Of a stretch of DNA of 64,000 nucleotides, positions 48,495 through 59,676 are shown in pieces. The notes under the pieces were generated by a model. The model did not search any database and was not told where the DNA came from. It saw only the letters and a program-made list of their open reading frames with translations. Made by a program: the position numbers and the translations under genes. Numbering within the stretch: position 1 is the stretch's first letter; each line of letters starts with the position of its first letter. The stretch covers positions 1-64,000 of the forward strand of contig NZ_VIGX01000002.1 in the NCBI RefSeq assembly GCF_007858475.1, read 5' to 3'. Source of the DNA: Tsukamurella conjunctivitidis. Its GTDB lineage: Bacteria > Actinomycetota > Actinomycetes > Mycobacteriales > Mycobacteriaceae.

Positions 48495-50084
48495 GTGAAG
48501 CACTCCTGGCGGCGTCCTGCCGCGGTCCTGGTCGCGACGGCGGCGATCCTCCCGGCCCCGGCGACGGCGAGCGCCGAACCCCTGTCGAGCACGGCGGTCG
48601 CGGAACTCCTCGAACGCTCGACCATCCCCGACCTCCAGCGCGCGATGGACGGTCGCCGGCTGACCTCGCGAGACCTCACGCGCGCGCTCGAGAACCGGAT
48701 CGCCCGCGTCGATCCGGGCCTGCGTGCGGTGATCCGGACGAATCCCGACGCCGTGCGCTCGGCCGAGGCCAGCGATGCGCGACGTCGTGCGGGTGCCGTG
48801 CGCGGCCCCCTCGACGGCATCCCGGTGCTGCTCAAGGACAACATGGACACCGCGGACGGTATGCGGACCACCGCCGGCTCGACCGCGCTCGACGGTGCGC
48901 GCCCCGCCCGCGACGCGCACGTGGTGACCGCCCTCCGGAACGCGGGTGCCGTGATCCTCGGGAAGTCCAACCTCTCGGTCTGGTCCAACTTCCGCAGCTC
49001 CGAGGCCATCGCCGGATGGAGCCCCGTCGGGGGACAGACCCGCAATCCGTACGCGCTCGACCGCAGCGCCTGCGGATCGTCGAGCGGCGCCGCCGCGGCG
49101 GTGGCGGCGGGCCTGACCGTGGTCGCGATCGGCACCGACACCGACGGATCGGTGCTGTGCCCGGCGTCCATGACCTCGACCGCCGGGATCCGGCCGACGG
49201 TGGGCGTAGTGAGCCGGACGGGGATCGTGCCGATCACGGCCCAGCAGGACACCCCCGGACCGATCGCCCGGTCGGTGACCGACGCGGCTCTCACGCTCCG
49301 GGCGATGGCCGGGCAGGACCGCGCCGACTCCGCCACGGCATCGTCGACCCAGGTGCGGATCCCGACGGACCTGCGCGCCGATGCGCTGCGCGGCAAGCGC
49401 ATCGGGCTGTGGCGGACCGGGCGCGTCGGCCTCGACCCGGCGGTGGACCGCGCCTTCGAGGACGCGGTGCGTAGGCTCCGCGCGGCGGGCGCCGCCGTGG
49501 TCGACGGTGCCGACGTTCCCGCGATCGACCGCATCGTCGCGAAGGACCTGGTCCCGGCGCTGATGACGGAGTTCAAGCACGACCTCAATGCCTACCTCGC
49601 CGCGACGCCGGGGACGCACCCGCGGGACCTCGCCGGGCTGATCGCCTTCGGACGCGCCCACGCCGGAGTCGAGTTGCCGCTGTTCGGGCAGGACCTCTTC
49701 GAGGCCGCCGAGGCGTCGGACGGTGACCTCACCGCGCCCGCCCACCGCGCCCGCCGGGCCGCGGCCACGGCCGCCGCCCGGCGCGCGATCGACGACGTGA
49801 TGGCGCGCCTGCGGCTGGACGCGATCGTGACACCGACCGCCGAGGCGGCGCCCCGCGTCGACCGGCAGGGGCCGCCCGAGCGACCCTTCACCTCGTCGAC
49901 CCGGCAGAGTTCGACGGCCGGTTACCCGCAGGTCACGGTGCCCGCCGGCTACGACCCGGACGGACTCCCGCTCGGGCTGTCGTTCCTGGGCGGAAGCGGT
50001 TCCGACGCCGCGTTGGTGCGGTACGCCGCCGCGCTGGAGCAGATCGAGAAGGTCCGCCGGGCGCCGGCCCTTCATGTGAGGTGA
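48495..50084 (+). CDS. Secreted amidase-signature-family enzyme
   Basis: The 529-residue protein has a signal peptide (residues ~1-28, ending ATASAE) and the full amidase signature: catalytic Lys in VLLKDNMDT, cis-Ser in SACGSSSGAAAAVAAGL and nucleophile Ser in GTDTDGSVLCPAS. Exported members hydrolyse amides outside the membrane; the substrate is unknown. The canonical GGSSGG is changed to CGSSSG. GTG 48495 is the start. The clpB promoter begins 19 bp beyond its stop. Confidence 0.87.
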   Translation: MKHSWRRPAAVLVATAAILPAPATASAEPLSSTAVAELLERSTIPDLQRAMDGRRLTSRDLTRALENRIARVDPGLRAVIRTNPDAVRSAEASDARRRAGAVRGPLDGIPVLLKDNMDTADGMRTTAGSTALDGARPARDAHVVTALRNAGAVILGKSNLSVWSNFRSSEAIAGWSPVGGQTRNPYALDRSACGSSSGAAAAVAAGLTVVAIGTDTDGSVLCPASMTSTAGIRPTVGVVSRTGIVPITAQQDTPGPIARSVTDAALTLRAMAGQDRADSATASSTQVRIPTDLRADALRGKRIGLWRTGRVGLDPAVDRAFEDAVRRLRAAGAAVVDGADVPAIDRIVAKDLVPALMTEFKHDLNAYLAATPGTHPRDLAGLIAFGRAHAGVELPLFGQDLFEAAEASDGDLTAPAHRARRAAATAAARRAIDDVMARLRLDAIVTPTAEAAPRVDRQGPPERPFTSSTRQSSTAGYPQVTVPAGYDPDGLPLGLSFLGGSGSDAALVRYAAALEQIEKVRRAPALHVR

Positions 50085-50102
50085 GTCACCGCGGAAAGCA
50101 GG

Positions 50103-50175
50103 GTTGAGTGGAACAGACTCAAGAGTCTGCGCGTTGAAGGACACAGAAGGCATACTTGAGTGAAGAGCGCTCAGG
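50103..50175 (+). promoter_or_regulatory. clpB promoter: two HAIR boxes and a SigH/SigR-like element
   Basis: GTTGAGT-N7-ACTCAAG (50103-50123) and CTTGAGT-N7-GCTCAGG (50155-50175) match the HspR box with one and three changes in this reading. GGAAC (50110-50114) and GTT (50133-50135) are 18 bp apart, the same spacing as at dnaK. Dual SigH and HspR control of clpB is known in mycobacteria. Confidence 0.82.
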
Positions 50176-50212
50176 GTGCACGACGTGTTCGAGACGACCC
50201 AGGAGGAAGTAC

Positions 50213-52765
<2,553 letters not shown>

Positions 52766-52776
52766 TCACGTCCCTC

Positions 52777-52806
52777 TGTGGCCGGGTCCTGGCGGGCCCG
52801 GCCACA
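52777..52806. terminator. 10-bp hairpin terminator after clpB
   Basis: TGTGGCCGGG and CCCGGCCACA flank a 10-base loop between the convergent clpB and cupin genes. The stem can be extended inward with one mismatch. Confidence 0.8.
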
Positions 52807-52824
52807 GTCGTATCGGTGTCGCGA

Positions 52825-53139
52825 TCAGATGGAACCGGCCTTCTCGACGACGAGGATGCTCGCCTCGCCGACAGGTACCGCCTTGTGTTCGTCGCCCACC
52901 TCGGCGACACAGACGGTTCCGGGCGACAGCCTGCGTACGTGCTCCTCGCCGTGCTCATCGCGATAGTGCATGTCGACCTCACCGGCTACGACAGCGAACA
53001 CCTCGATGCCGTCGTTCCGATGCCAGACGTACTCCCGATCGGTCCAGTGCAGTCGCACCGTCGCGGTGTGTAGTGACGCGAGATCGATGGCATCCCATGG
53101 CTTCTCCGGGGTGAAATCGCTGGTCGTGACGAAGCGCAT
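52825..53139 (-). CDS. Small cupin-domain protein
   Basis: The 104-residue single-domain cupin has the conserved barrel pattern (REYVWHRNDGIEVFAVVAGEVDMHY and later VGDEHKAVPVGEA), with His and Glu residues that could bind a metal. No specific activity can be assigned. It is preceded by 63 bp separating it from fprB on the same strand, so it may be the distal gene of that transcript. Confidence 0.75.
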   Translation of the reverse strand: MRFVTTSDFTPEKPWDAIDLASLHTATVRLHWTDREYVWHRNDGIEVFAVVAGEVDMHYRDEHGEEHVRRLSPGTVCVAEVGDEHKAVPVGEASILVVEKAGSI

Positions 53140-53202
53140 GGGTCCTCCGGGTAGGGGGTCGGCGGCCTCCGAAGCCTAGCGAATCAGTCGCACGCAGGCG
53201 GT

Positions 53203-54675
53203 TCAGCGTGCCTCGGGCGCCGACAGCACGCCGGCGTGGAAGTCCGCGATCAGGGCGTCGACGGTGCCGCGGGCGTCGAAGCGGTTCGTGCCGATCACGC
53301 CGGTCGGACCGCGCTTGCACCAGCCGGCCACGTACACGCCGGCGAGCGCGGCACCGTCGGGACCGAGGACCCGGCCGTCCGCGTTCGGGATGGTGCCGGT
53401 GGCCTCGTCGTAGGGCACTCCGGGTACCGAGGTGCCGCGCAGCCCGATCGACGGCAGGACCAGGCCGCACTCCAGCTCCGACGGTGCGCCGTGGTCGTCG
53501 ACGGCGACGATCAGGGCACCGTCGGCCGCGGTGATCGCGGTGGGCGCGGTCCCGAACCGCAGCACGACCCGCCGGCCGTCCGGGCCGGAATCCGCCGCCG
53601 GGAGCGCACGCAACAGCGACAGCTTCTGCGCGCGGTAGTAGCGGGCCTGCGCGTCGGCGGGCTCGTCGCCGGCGTCCTCGAGGTCGCCCGGCTCGACCAC
53701 CACGGGCACGGTACGGGCCAGCCCCACCAGCTCCGGCGCGGTGAAGGCGGCGTGCTCCGGGCCCCGTCGGGCGAGGATCACGACCTCCCGCACCTGCGAA
53801 TCCCGCAGCGCGGCGAGGGCCTCCTCGGTCATGTCGGTGCCGGCGAACGTCTCGGGGTCGGCGGTGAGGACCCGCGCGACGTCGAGCGCGACGTTGCCGT
53901 TGCCCAGCACCACGACGCGCTCGTGCGCGAGCGCGACGGAGAGGCCGGCGAAATCGGGATGGCCGTTGTACCAGGCCACGAAGTCCGCTGCGGCGGTGAC
54001 ACCCGGCAGGTCGGCACCCGGCAGGCCCAGGTCGCGGCCGTGCAGGGAGCCCACCGCGTACACCACCGCGTGATGCGACCGGGCCAGGTCCTCGTGCGTC
54101 ACGTCCTCGCCGATCCGCACGCCCAGGTGCGTGGTCACGCCCGACTGCGTGCGCGACTTCGCGAACTGCTCCTGCACCTTCTTGGTGTCGGCGTGGTCGG
54201 GGGCCACGCCGAAGCGCACCAGCCCGCCGGTCTCCGGGAGCCGCTCGTAGACGTCGATCGTGGCCCGGACGTCGATGCGATGCTGCAACTCGCTCACCAC
54301 GTAGTGCCCCGCCGCACCGGCGCCCACGACGGCGACGCTCAGCGTCTCGGCGTCCGACGACGGACGCTTGCGGCCGATCCGCGGGTCGGTGAACGGGTGG
54401 TCGCGGTCCGCGGCCGAGCCCACCGCCTCGTAGTACTCCGCGTTCATCGACTCGAACGGCGCCATCTCCGTGGTCAGCTCGTAATCGGTGGTGATCGCGG
54501 AGACGGGGCACGCGTCGATGCAGGCGCCGCAGTCGATGCACACGTCCGGGTCGATGTAGAGCATCTCGGCGGTGGCGTAGTCCGGCTCGTCGGGCGTGGG
54601 GTGGATGCAGTCGACGGGGCACTCGGGGACGCACGACGCGTCGTTGCAGCAGTTCTGGACGATCACGTGGGGCAT
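53203..54675 (-). CDS. fprB: Ferredoxin-fused NADPH-ferredoxin reductase FprB
   Basis: The 490-residue protein has an N-terminal seven-iron-type ferredoxin (Cys in CCNDASCVPECPVDC and the CIDCGACIDACP cluster motif), then an adrenodoxin-reductase-like module with VVGAGAAGHYV (FAD), VVLGNGNVALDVARVL (NADP) and GWCKRGPTGVIGTN at the end. This matches mycobacterial FprB (Rv0886), an electron donor to cytochromes P450 or other acceptors. No P450 is adjacent here. Confidence 0.93.
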   Translation of the reverse strand: MPHVIVQNCCNDASCVPECPVDCIHPTPDEPDYATAEMLYIDPDVCIDCGACIDACPVSAITTDYELTTEMAPFESMNAEYYEAVGSAADRDHPFTDPRIGRKRPSSDAETLSVAVVGAGAAGHYVVSELQHRIDVRATIDVYERLPETGGLVRFGVAPDHADTKKVQEQFAKSRTQSGVTTHLGVRIGEDVTHEDLARSHHAVVYAVGSLHGRDLGLPGADLPGVTAAADFVAWYNGHPDFAGLSVALAHERVVVLGNGNVALDVARVLTADPETFAGTDMTEEALAALRDSQVREVVILARRGPEHAAFTAPELVGLARTVPVVVEPGDLEDAGDEPADAQARYYRAQKLSLLRALPAADSGPDGRRVVLRFGTAPTAITAADGALIVAVDDHGAPSELECGLVLPSIGLRGTSVPGVPYDEATGTIPNADGRVLGPDGAALAGVYVAGWCKRGPTGVIGTNRFDARGTVDALIADFHAGVLSAPEAR

Positions 54676-54732
54676 GCCTCGATACTGTGCCGCCGACGGC
54701 GCGGGGGCAAGGGGCTCGCCGTGGAGATCCGG

Positions 54733-54790
54733 CCCGCTCGCTCCGCTCCCGGCGCCGTGTCGATCCGCCCGCTCGCTCCGCTCCCGGCGC
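54733..54790. repeat. Direct 23-bp repeat upstream of the epoxide hydrolase gene
   Basis: CCCGCTCGCTCCGCTCCCGG plus CGC occurs at 54733-54755 and again at 54768-54790, a period of 35 bp. A diverged copy in the opposite orientation covers the 5' end of pyrE at 58338-58362. Such CGCTC-type repeats are common between actinobacterial genes. Confidence 0.7.
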
Positions 54791-54812
54791 GGCGACGTGT
54801 CAGGGTGGAGAC

Positions 54813-55841
54813 ATGACGACCTTGACGCCGCACGTCGTGCGGACCGCGCGCCACACCACGTCGTACCTCGCCTCCGGCCCCGCCGACGGCCCGCTGCTGA
54901 TCTTCGTGCACGGCTGGCCCGAGCTCGGCTACACCTGGAGGCACCAGCTGCGCGCCCTCGGCGCGCTCGGCTTCCGGTGCGTCGCGCCCGACATGCGCGG
55001 CTACGGATCGTCGACCGTGCATCCCGAGAAGAGCGCGTACCGCCGGGAGGAGGCGGTCACCGACATGCTGGAGCTGCTCGCCGCGCTCGGGCGGTCGAGC
55101 GCGATCTGGATCGGCCACGACTGGGGCGGGCCCGTGGTGTGGAACATCGCCACCCACCATCCGGACGTCGTCGACGCGGTGGCCTCGCTCAACGTCCCGC
55201 ACTTCCCGGCGAGCGGACCCTCGCCCTTCGACCTCATCGACCGCGACAAGTACCCCGCCAACGAGTACCCGTACGGCCAGTGGGACTACCAGGTGCACTA
55301 CCTCAAGGCCTTCGACGAGGCGACGTCCCAGTTCGAGAGCGACATTCCCGGCCTCGTCGCCGCCTTGTTCCGCAGCGGCGATCCGCGCCACCTCGAGGGC
55401 CCGGCGCCCACTGCGCTGGTCACCCGGAACGGCGGCTGGTTCGGCGGGGGTCCGGTGCCGCAGCTGCCGCACGACCCGGCGGTTCTCACCCCCGAGGACC
55501 ACGCCGTCTACGTCGCGGCCTTCGAGCGGAACGGCATGGCCGGACCCAACTCCTGGTACGTCAACACCCCCGCCGACGTCGAGTACGCGAAGACGGAACT
55601 CGACGACGGCCGGATCGACAAGCCGGCGTTGTTCCTGCACGGCCGCTACGACGCGACCCTCGACACCGTGGGGACCGGGCTCGCCGACCCGATGCGCGCG
55701 GCGTGCACGGACCTCACCGAGGTGATCGTCGATTCCGGGCACTGGATGGGGGAGGAGAAGCCCGCCGAGGTCAGCGCGGCGATCGCGGGCTGGATCGCCC
55801 GCAGCGTCCCTGCGTCCTGGCCGGTTACGCTGGGTGCATGA
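54813..55841 (+). CDS. Epoxide hydrolase-like alpha/beta hydrolase
   Basis: The 342-residue protein has HGWPELGYTWRHQ (HGxP), the Asp nucleophile in GHDWGGPVVW, a cap with Tyr residues (QWDYQVHYLKAF) and catalytic His in DSGHWMGEE, all as in soluble epoxide hydrolases. It hydrolyses epoxides by an ester intermediate; the substrate is unknown. The stop overlaps the following ATG (ATGA), coupling it to the PPOX gene. Confidence 0.88.
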   Translation: MTTLTPHVVRTARHTTSYLASGPADGPLLIFVHGWPELGYTWRHQLRALGALGFRCVAPDMRGYGSSTVHPEKSAYRREEAVTDMLELLAALGRSSAIWIGHDWGGPVVWNIATHHPDVVDAVASLNVPHFPASGPSPFDLIDRDKYPANEYPYGQWDYQVHYLKAFDEATSQFESDIPGLVAALFRSGDPRHLEGPAPTALVTRNGGWFGGGPVPQLPHDPAVLTPEDHAVYVAAFERNGMAGPNSWYVNTPADVEYAKTELDDGRIDKPALFLHGRYDATLDTVGTGLADPMRAACTDLTEVIVDSGHWMGEEKPAEVSAAIAGWIARSVPASWPVTLGA

Positions 55842-56215
55842 CTTCGACCGTCGCTGATGTCGCGGACGTCAAGTACGTCCTGCTGACCACCTTCCGCAAG
55901 GACGGCACCCCCGTCGCGACCCCGATCTGGGCCGTGCGCGACGGTGCCGACCTCGTGGTGTGGACCGTCAGCGACTCCTGGAAGGTCAAGCGGCTGCGGC
56001 GCAACCCGTCGGTACTGGTCCAGGCCTGCGACGCGCGCGGCAAGAAGACCACGGGCCCCGAGGTCGCGGGCACGGGCGAGGTCTTCGACGGCGGTGAGGC
56101 CGCGTCGAAGATCGCGAAGAAGTACGGGATCCTCGGCTGGCTCACCGTGACCGGTTCCAAGCTCCGACGGGGATCGGGCGGGACCGTCGGGATCCGGGTC
56201 CGCGACGCGGAGTGA
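55838..56215 (+). CDS. PPOX-class (F420/FMN) small flavoprotein
   Basis: The 125-residue protein has the split-barrel fold: KYVLLTTFRKDGTPVATPIWAV, KVKRLRRNPSVLVQACDARGK and GTGEVFDG. In Mycobacteriales such PPOX-class enzymes use F420 or FMN to reduce diverse substrates; the class name is all that can be supported. It is co-translated with the epoxide hydrolase gene. Confidence 0.82.
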   Translation: MTSTVADVADVKYVLLTTFRKDGTPVATPIWAVRDGADLVVWTVSDSWKVKRLRRNPSVLVQACDARGKKTTGPEVAGTGEVFDGGEAASKIAKKYGILGWLTVTGSKLRRGSGGTVGIRVRDAE

Positions 56216-56219
56216 TTCC

Positions 56220-56284
56220 GAAACCGCGTCGACGTGCGGTCAGGACGAAGTATGTCCATCGTGGCCGAACTCGAACGCGGTTTC
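56220..56284. terminator. Inverted repeat between convergent operons
   Basis: GAAACCGCGT (56220-56229) and ACGCGGTTTC (56275-56284) are perfect 10-bp arms with a 45-base loop. The large loop makes it a weak terminator; it may alternatively be a protein-binding pair. The rest of 56216-56400 holds no convincing gene. Confidence 0.4.
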
Positions 56285-56400
56285 CGTCAGCGTGACGCGT
56301 CGTGACGCCGCTCGACGGCAGGCAGCAGGCCGAGGTGAGCGACGCAGTCCGGGGCGGCAGTGGTGAGAAGGCCCGGCTCGCCGGGGTAGCCGCGGCCGCA

Positions 56401-56664
56401 TCAGCGCAGCGTCTCGACCAGGCCCACCGCCGCGAGCGCCACCACGAGCCCGACGAAGGCCGCTGCGCGGCCGGGCCCGAGCGGCGCCCGGTGCAGGCGG
56501 GAGGCGACGGCGACCACGGCCACCACCAGGCACACCAGCGCCGCGGCCGGCCAGCTCGACAGCGCGGCGCGGCCGACGATCGCCGCGGTCAGGAGCACCG
56601 CGACGACCGTGCGCACCCGGGCGAGCTGGGTCCGCTCCGCGGCCAGGGTCGACGGTGCGCTCAC
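56401..56664 (-). CDS. Small DUF202-like membrane protein
   Basis: The 87-residue protein has LAAERTQLARVRTVVAVLL, a variant of the DUF202 LANERTxLAWxR motif, and three predicted transmembrane helices. Its GTG start overlaps the stop of the larger DUF202/YidH gene (GTGA). Such pairs are common; some DUF202 proteins associate with inner-membrane complexes, but function is unknown. Confidence 0.75.
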   Translation of the reverse strand: MSAPSTLAAERTQLARVRTVVAVLLTAAIVGRAALSSWPAAALVCLVVAVVAVASRLHRAPLGPGRAAAFVGLVVALAAVGLVETLR

Positions 56665-57023
56665 GTCACCAGCAGCGACACCGCCAGGACGCCGCCCGCG
56701 ACCAGGATCAGCGCCGCGAGGACGAGCGTGGCGGGGGAGCCGCGCAGCTCCCGGCCGGTCCGCATCGCACCCTCGACCGACACCCAGCGGACGAAGGCGA
56801 ACCCCGCCAGGCCGGCGGCGACGAGCAGCAGCACCACGACCAGCGGCGTGCGCACGGGCGAGGGCACGACATGCGGTGCGAAGGCCTCCAGACCGACCGC
56901 CGCCGCGACCAGCCCGAGCGCGGTGCGGATCCACGCGAGGAAGGTCCGCTCGTTCGCCAGAGTGAACCGCGCGTCCGGCGCCTCACCATCGGTGAGGGCG
57001 CGCGGCGGCCACAGTCGTCCCAC
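56661..57023 (-). CDS. YidH/DUF202 family membrane protein
   Basis: The ~120-residue protein has the diagnostic RFTLANERTFLAWIRTALGL segment (residues ~19-38) and three transmembrane helices. Function is unknown in the family. The start is uncertain: GTG 57023 gives the usual family length, while ATG 57047 would add eight residues; neither has a strong SD. It is translationally coupled to the smaller DUF202 gene downstream. Confidence 0.78.
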   Translation of the reverse strand: MGRLWPPRALTDGEAPDARFTLANERTFLAWIRTALGLVAAAVGLEAFAPHVVPSPVRTPLVVVLLLVAAGLAGFAFVRWVSVEGAMRTGRELRGSPATLVLAALILVAGGVLAVSLLVT

Positions 57024-57163
57024 GCCGACAACGCTAGCGGGGTGCATAGAGATTCGCCCGTCACATTCACAGGCCCGTCTCAGACACGACGAATAGTTTC
57101 GCGCAGGGCGCGCTCGACGAGGCGCACGATGAGGACGGGAACGCATGCGAGGAGGTGGTCGCC

Positions 57164-57607
57164 GTGGGTGGTGACGCGCGCTCCCGCGGCCCCTGGCCCG
57201 CCGTGGTCCTGTGTCTCCTGGGGATCGGTGTCGTCGGCGCGGGCATCGCATACGCGTTGCACATGTCCGCCGACCTGGGCAGTGCCCGCCGCGTGCTCCC
57301 CGCGGCCCAGTCCGCCGGCGTCTCCGTCAGCGATCAGCGCTCCGTCGCCATCACGCCGGGGCGGGAGGTCATCGGCGCGGTGATCTCCGTCGGCGACGGC
57401 GCCGTGACGGTGCGCTCGGCGCCCGACGGCCGCACCGTCGTCCTGCGCACCGGCCCCACCACCCAGGTGACCACCACGCACGGCAGCACGCTGTCCGATA
57501 TCGAGGTCGGCGACGTGGTCATGATCCAGGTGAGCGCCGACGGGAAGTCGGCCCTGGCGATCTACGCGGGTCAGATCTCGGTCGCCGGAACTCCGTCGGT
57601 CGGGTGA
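57164..57607 (+). CDS. Membrane-anchored protein with DUF5666-like domain
   Basis: The 147-residue protein has an N-terminal anchor (residues ~10-30) and an extracytoplasmic domain with the IGAVISVGDGAVTVRSAPDG... pattern of DUF5666-like beta barrels (short OB-like repeats ending VGDVVMIQVSADGKSALAIY). Its role is unknown. GTG 57164 has AGGAGG 8 bp upstream. It lies 31 bp before the next co-directional gene and may share its transcript with pyrE. Confidence 0.65.
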   Translation: MGGDARSRGPWPAVVLCLLGIGVVGAGIAYALHMSADLGSARRVLPAAQSAGVSVSDQRSVAITPGREVIGAVISVGDGAVTVRSAPDGRTVVLRTGPTTQVTTTHGSTLSDIEVGDVVMIQVSADGKSALAIYAGQISVAGTPSVG

Positions 57608-57638
57608 AGTCCCCGGTCGACGCGCTACTGTAGTGGCG

Positions 57639-58334
57639 ATGTCGTACGTAGTGTTCCTGATCCTCGCGGTGGTCTGCGCGGCGCTCGCCGCCGCGCTCAT
57701 CTGGTATGAGCGCAACCACACGCCCGCCATGAACTCCGAACGCGCCGACTGGGCCGCCGAGCGCGAGTTCGTCTACAGCGCGGCCGACCCGTCCCTGCAC
57801 GACGAGTTCCACCGGGGCGGCATGGCCGTCGCCGGTGACCCGCCGATCGTCGACGTCGCCTACGGCAGCTACTTCGGTGCGGCCGCCTACGTCTTCGACC
57901 TGCAGGACACCGTCACGGTCGTGGCCGTGAGCCGGGGCGCGACGTCGGGCGCCCTGCTCGACCTGCGGCCCGAGGGCCGGCCCGGTCCCGCCGAGCCCGG
58001 CATGGAGCCGCTCGGCGCGCTGGGGCCGCGCGTGCTGTACACGAACAACGCCGAGGTCGCGCGCCGCGTCGCCGATCGCCGCATGATCACGTTCGCCGAG
58101 CAGGTGCCCGACTACATCGAGTCGCTGTGGAACGAGGGCGAGTGGACGCTGGCGTCCACGGCCGTGACCGACGACCCCGACGACCTCGACGAGGCGCTCG
58201 AAGCCGTGCGCCGCTTCGGCGACCTGCTCCGCGTCCTCCCGCCGGAGGGCCACGCGCGCGTCGTCACGTCGGGCGGGCCCCGCGACCCGGGCCAGCCCGT
58301 GCCCGTCCGCTCCGGCAAGGAGTCCGGACGGTGA
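57639..58334 (+). CDS. Membrane-anchored conserved protein (Rv0383c-like)
   Basis: The 231-residue protein has one N-terminal transmembrane segment (residues ~2-22) and a soluble domain without known catalytic motifs (VDVAYGSYFGAAAYVFDL is distinctive). In mycobacteria a similar secreted conserved protein (Rv0383c) adjoins pyrE and clpB, and the same order is found here. Function is unknown. Its stop overlaps the pyrE GTG (GTGA). Confidence 0.8.
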   Translation: MSYVVFLILAVVCAALAAALIWYERNHTPAMNSERADWAAEREFVYSAADPSLHDEFHRGGMAVAGDPPIVDVAYGSYFGAAAYVFDLQDTVTVVAVSRGATSGALLDLRPEGRPGPAEPGMEPLGALGPRVLYTNNAEVARRVADRRMITFAEQVPDYIESLWNEGEWTLASTAVTDDPDDLDEALEAVRRFGDLLRVLPPEGHARVVTSGGPRDPGQPVPVRSGKESGR

Positions 58335-58915
58335 CCGGCGCCGGGAACGGAGTGAGCGGATCGAACGTGAGCGCATCGCTCGACCCGACGGCCACGGCCC
58401 GGCTCGCCGAGCTGGTCCGCGCGCTGGCCGTCGTGCACGGCAAGGTCACGCTCTCCAGCGGCCGTGAGGCGGACTATTACGTCGACCTGCGCCGCGCGAC
58501 GCTGCACCACGAGGCCTCCCCGCTGATCGGCGCGCTGCTGCGCGAGCTCACCGCCGACTGGGACTTCACCGCCGTCGGCGGCCTCACCCTGGGCGCCGAT
58601 CCGGTCGCCACCGCCGTCATGCACGCGCCCGGCCGTCCGATCGACGCTTTCGTCGTGAGGAAGGCCGCGAAGGCGCACGGCATGCAGCGCCAGGTCGAGG
58701 GCCCCGACGTCGTCGGCAAGCGCGTCCTCGTCGTCGAGGACACCACGACCACCGGCAACTCGCCCCTCACGGCCGTCCGTGCGCTCCGCGACATCGGCGC
58801 CGAGGTCGTGGGCGTCGCGACCGTCGTCGACCGCGCCACCGGCGCCGCCGACGTCATCGCCGCCGAGGGCCTCGAGTACCGCTCGGTGCTCGGCCTCGCC
58901 GACCTGGGGCTGTGA
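58331..58915 (+). CDS. pyrE: Orotate phosphoribosyltransferase
   Basis: The 194-residue enzyme makes OMP from orotate and PRPP in pyrimidine synthesis. It has LSSGREADYYVDLRRATLH, GGLTLGADPVATA and the PRPP loop VLVVEDTTTTGNSPL. The first ~18 residues are unlike the family and overlap a diverged CGCTC-type repeat; a later start (about 58354) is possible, but GTG 58331 gives the GTGA overlap with the upstream gene. Its stop overlaps the methyltransferase GTG. Confidence 0.94.
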   Translation: MTGAGNGVSGSNVSASLDPTATARLAELVRALAVVHGKVTLSSGREADYYVDLRRATLHHEASPLIGALLRELTADWDFTAVGGLTLGADPVATAVMHAPGRPIDAFVVRKAAKAHGMQRQVEGPDVVGKRVLVVEDTTTTGNSPLTAVRALRDIGAEVVGVATVVDRATGAADVIAAEGLEYRSVLGLADLGL

Positions 58916-59619
58916 CCTCCTCGTCCGACGCCGCGGGGGGCCCGGACGAGCAACTCGGGCCGACCGAGTGGGTGACGGGCCTGCCCGGACCGCACACCGT
59001 CGGGCTGGGGCCGTGGGCCGACGAGCACCCCGGCGAGCCCGCCCCGACCGATCCCCGGTACGACCCGCAGCTGCTCGCCGAGGGCGATCGCCGCAACGTG
59101 GTCGACGCCTACCGGTACTGGACGCGGGAGGCGATCGTCGCCGACCTGGATGCGCGCCGGCACCCCTTCGAGGTGGCGATCGAGAACCTGGGCCACGACG
59201 CCAACATCGGCACCGTCGTGCGCACCGCCAACGCCTTCGGCGCCCGGGCCGTGCACATCGTCGGGCGTCGGCGGTGGAACCGGCGCGGCGCCATGGTCAC
59301 CGACCGCTACCAGCACCTGCACCACCACGCGGACGTCGACGCCCTCGCCGCCTGGTGCGCGGAGCGCGACCTGCCGATCGTCGCCGTCGACAACCTGCCG
59401 GGCTCCGTGCCGTTGGAACGCGCCCCGCTGCCCCGGCGCTGCCTGCTCCTGTTCGGACAGGAGGGACCGGGGGTCTCCGGGGGCGCGCGGCACGTCGCCG
59501 GCACGACGGTGTCGATCGCCCAGTTCGGGTCGACCCGCTCGATCAACGTCGGCGTCGCGGCCGGTATCGCCATGCACGCCTGGGTCCGCGAGCACGCCGA
59601 CCTCGACGCGGCGTGGTGA
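58912..59619 (+). CDS. TrmH/SpoU-family RNA 2'-O-methyltransferase
   Basis: The 235-residue SPOUT enzyme has motif 1 NIGTVVRTANAFGARAVHIVG, motif 2 LLFGQEGPGVS and motif 3 STRSINVGVAAGIAMHAW. It methylates a ribose in tRNA or rRNA with SAM; the target nucleotide cannot be told. It is homologous to the gene next to pyrE in mycobacteria (Rv0380c). GTG start overlaps the pyrE stop. Confidence 0.9.
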   Translation: MTSSSDAAGGPDEQLGPTEWVTGLPGPHTVGLGPWADEHPGEPAPTDPRYDPQLLAEGDRRNVVDAYRYWTREAIVADLDARRHPFEVAIENLGHDANIGTVVRTANAFGARAVHIVGRRRWNRRGAMVTDRYQHLHHHADVDALAAWCAERDLPIVAVDNLPGSVPLERAPLPRRCLLLFGQEGPGVSGGARHVAGTTVSIAQFGSTRSINVGVAAGIAMHAWVREHADLDAAW

Positions 59620-59676
59620 CCGCTCGCTGACCTGCGCGGACGTGCACACGTCGGTGACCCGTGATGTGATGTCATC

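Noticed and set aside
56240-56533. 97-codon minus-strand ORF overlapping the small DUF202 gene
   Set aside because: Out of frame with the membrane protein and composed of Arg/Gly/Pro-rich sequence.
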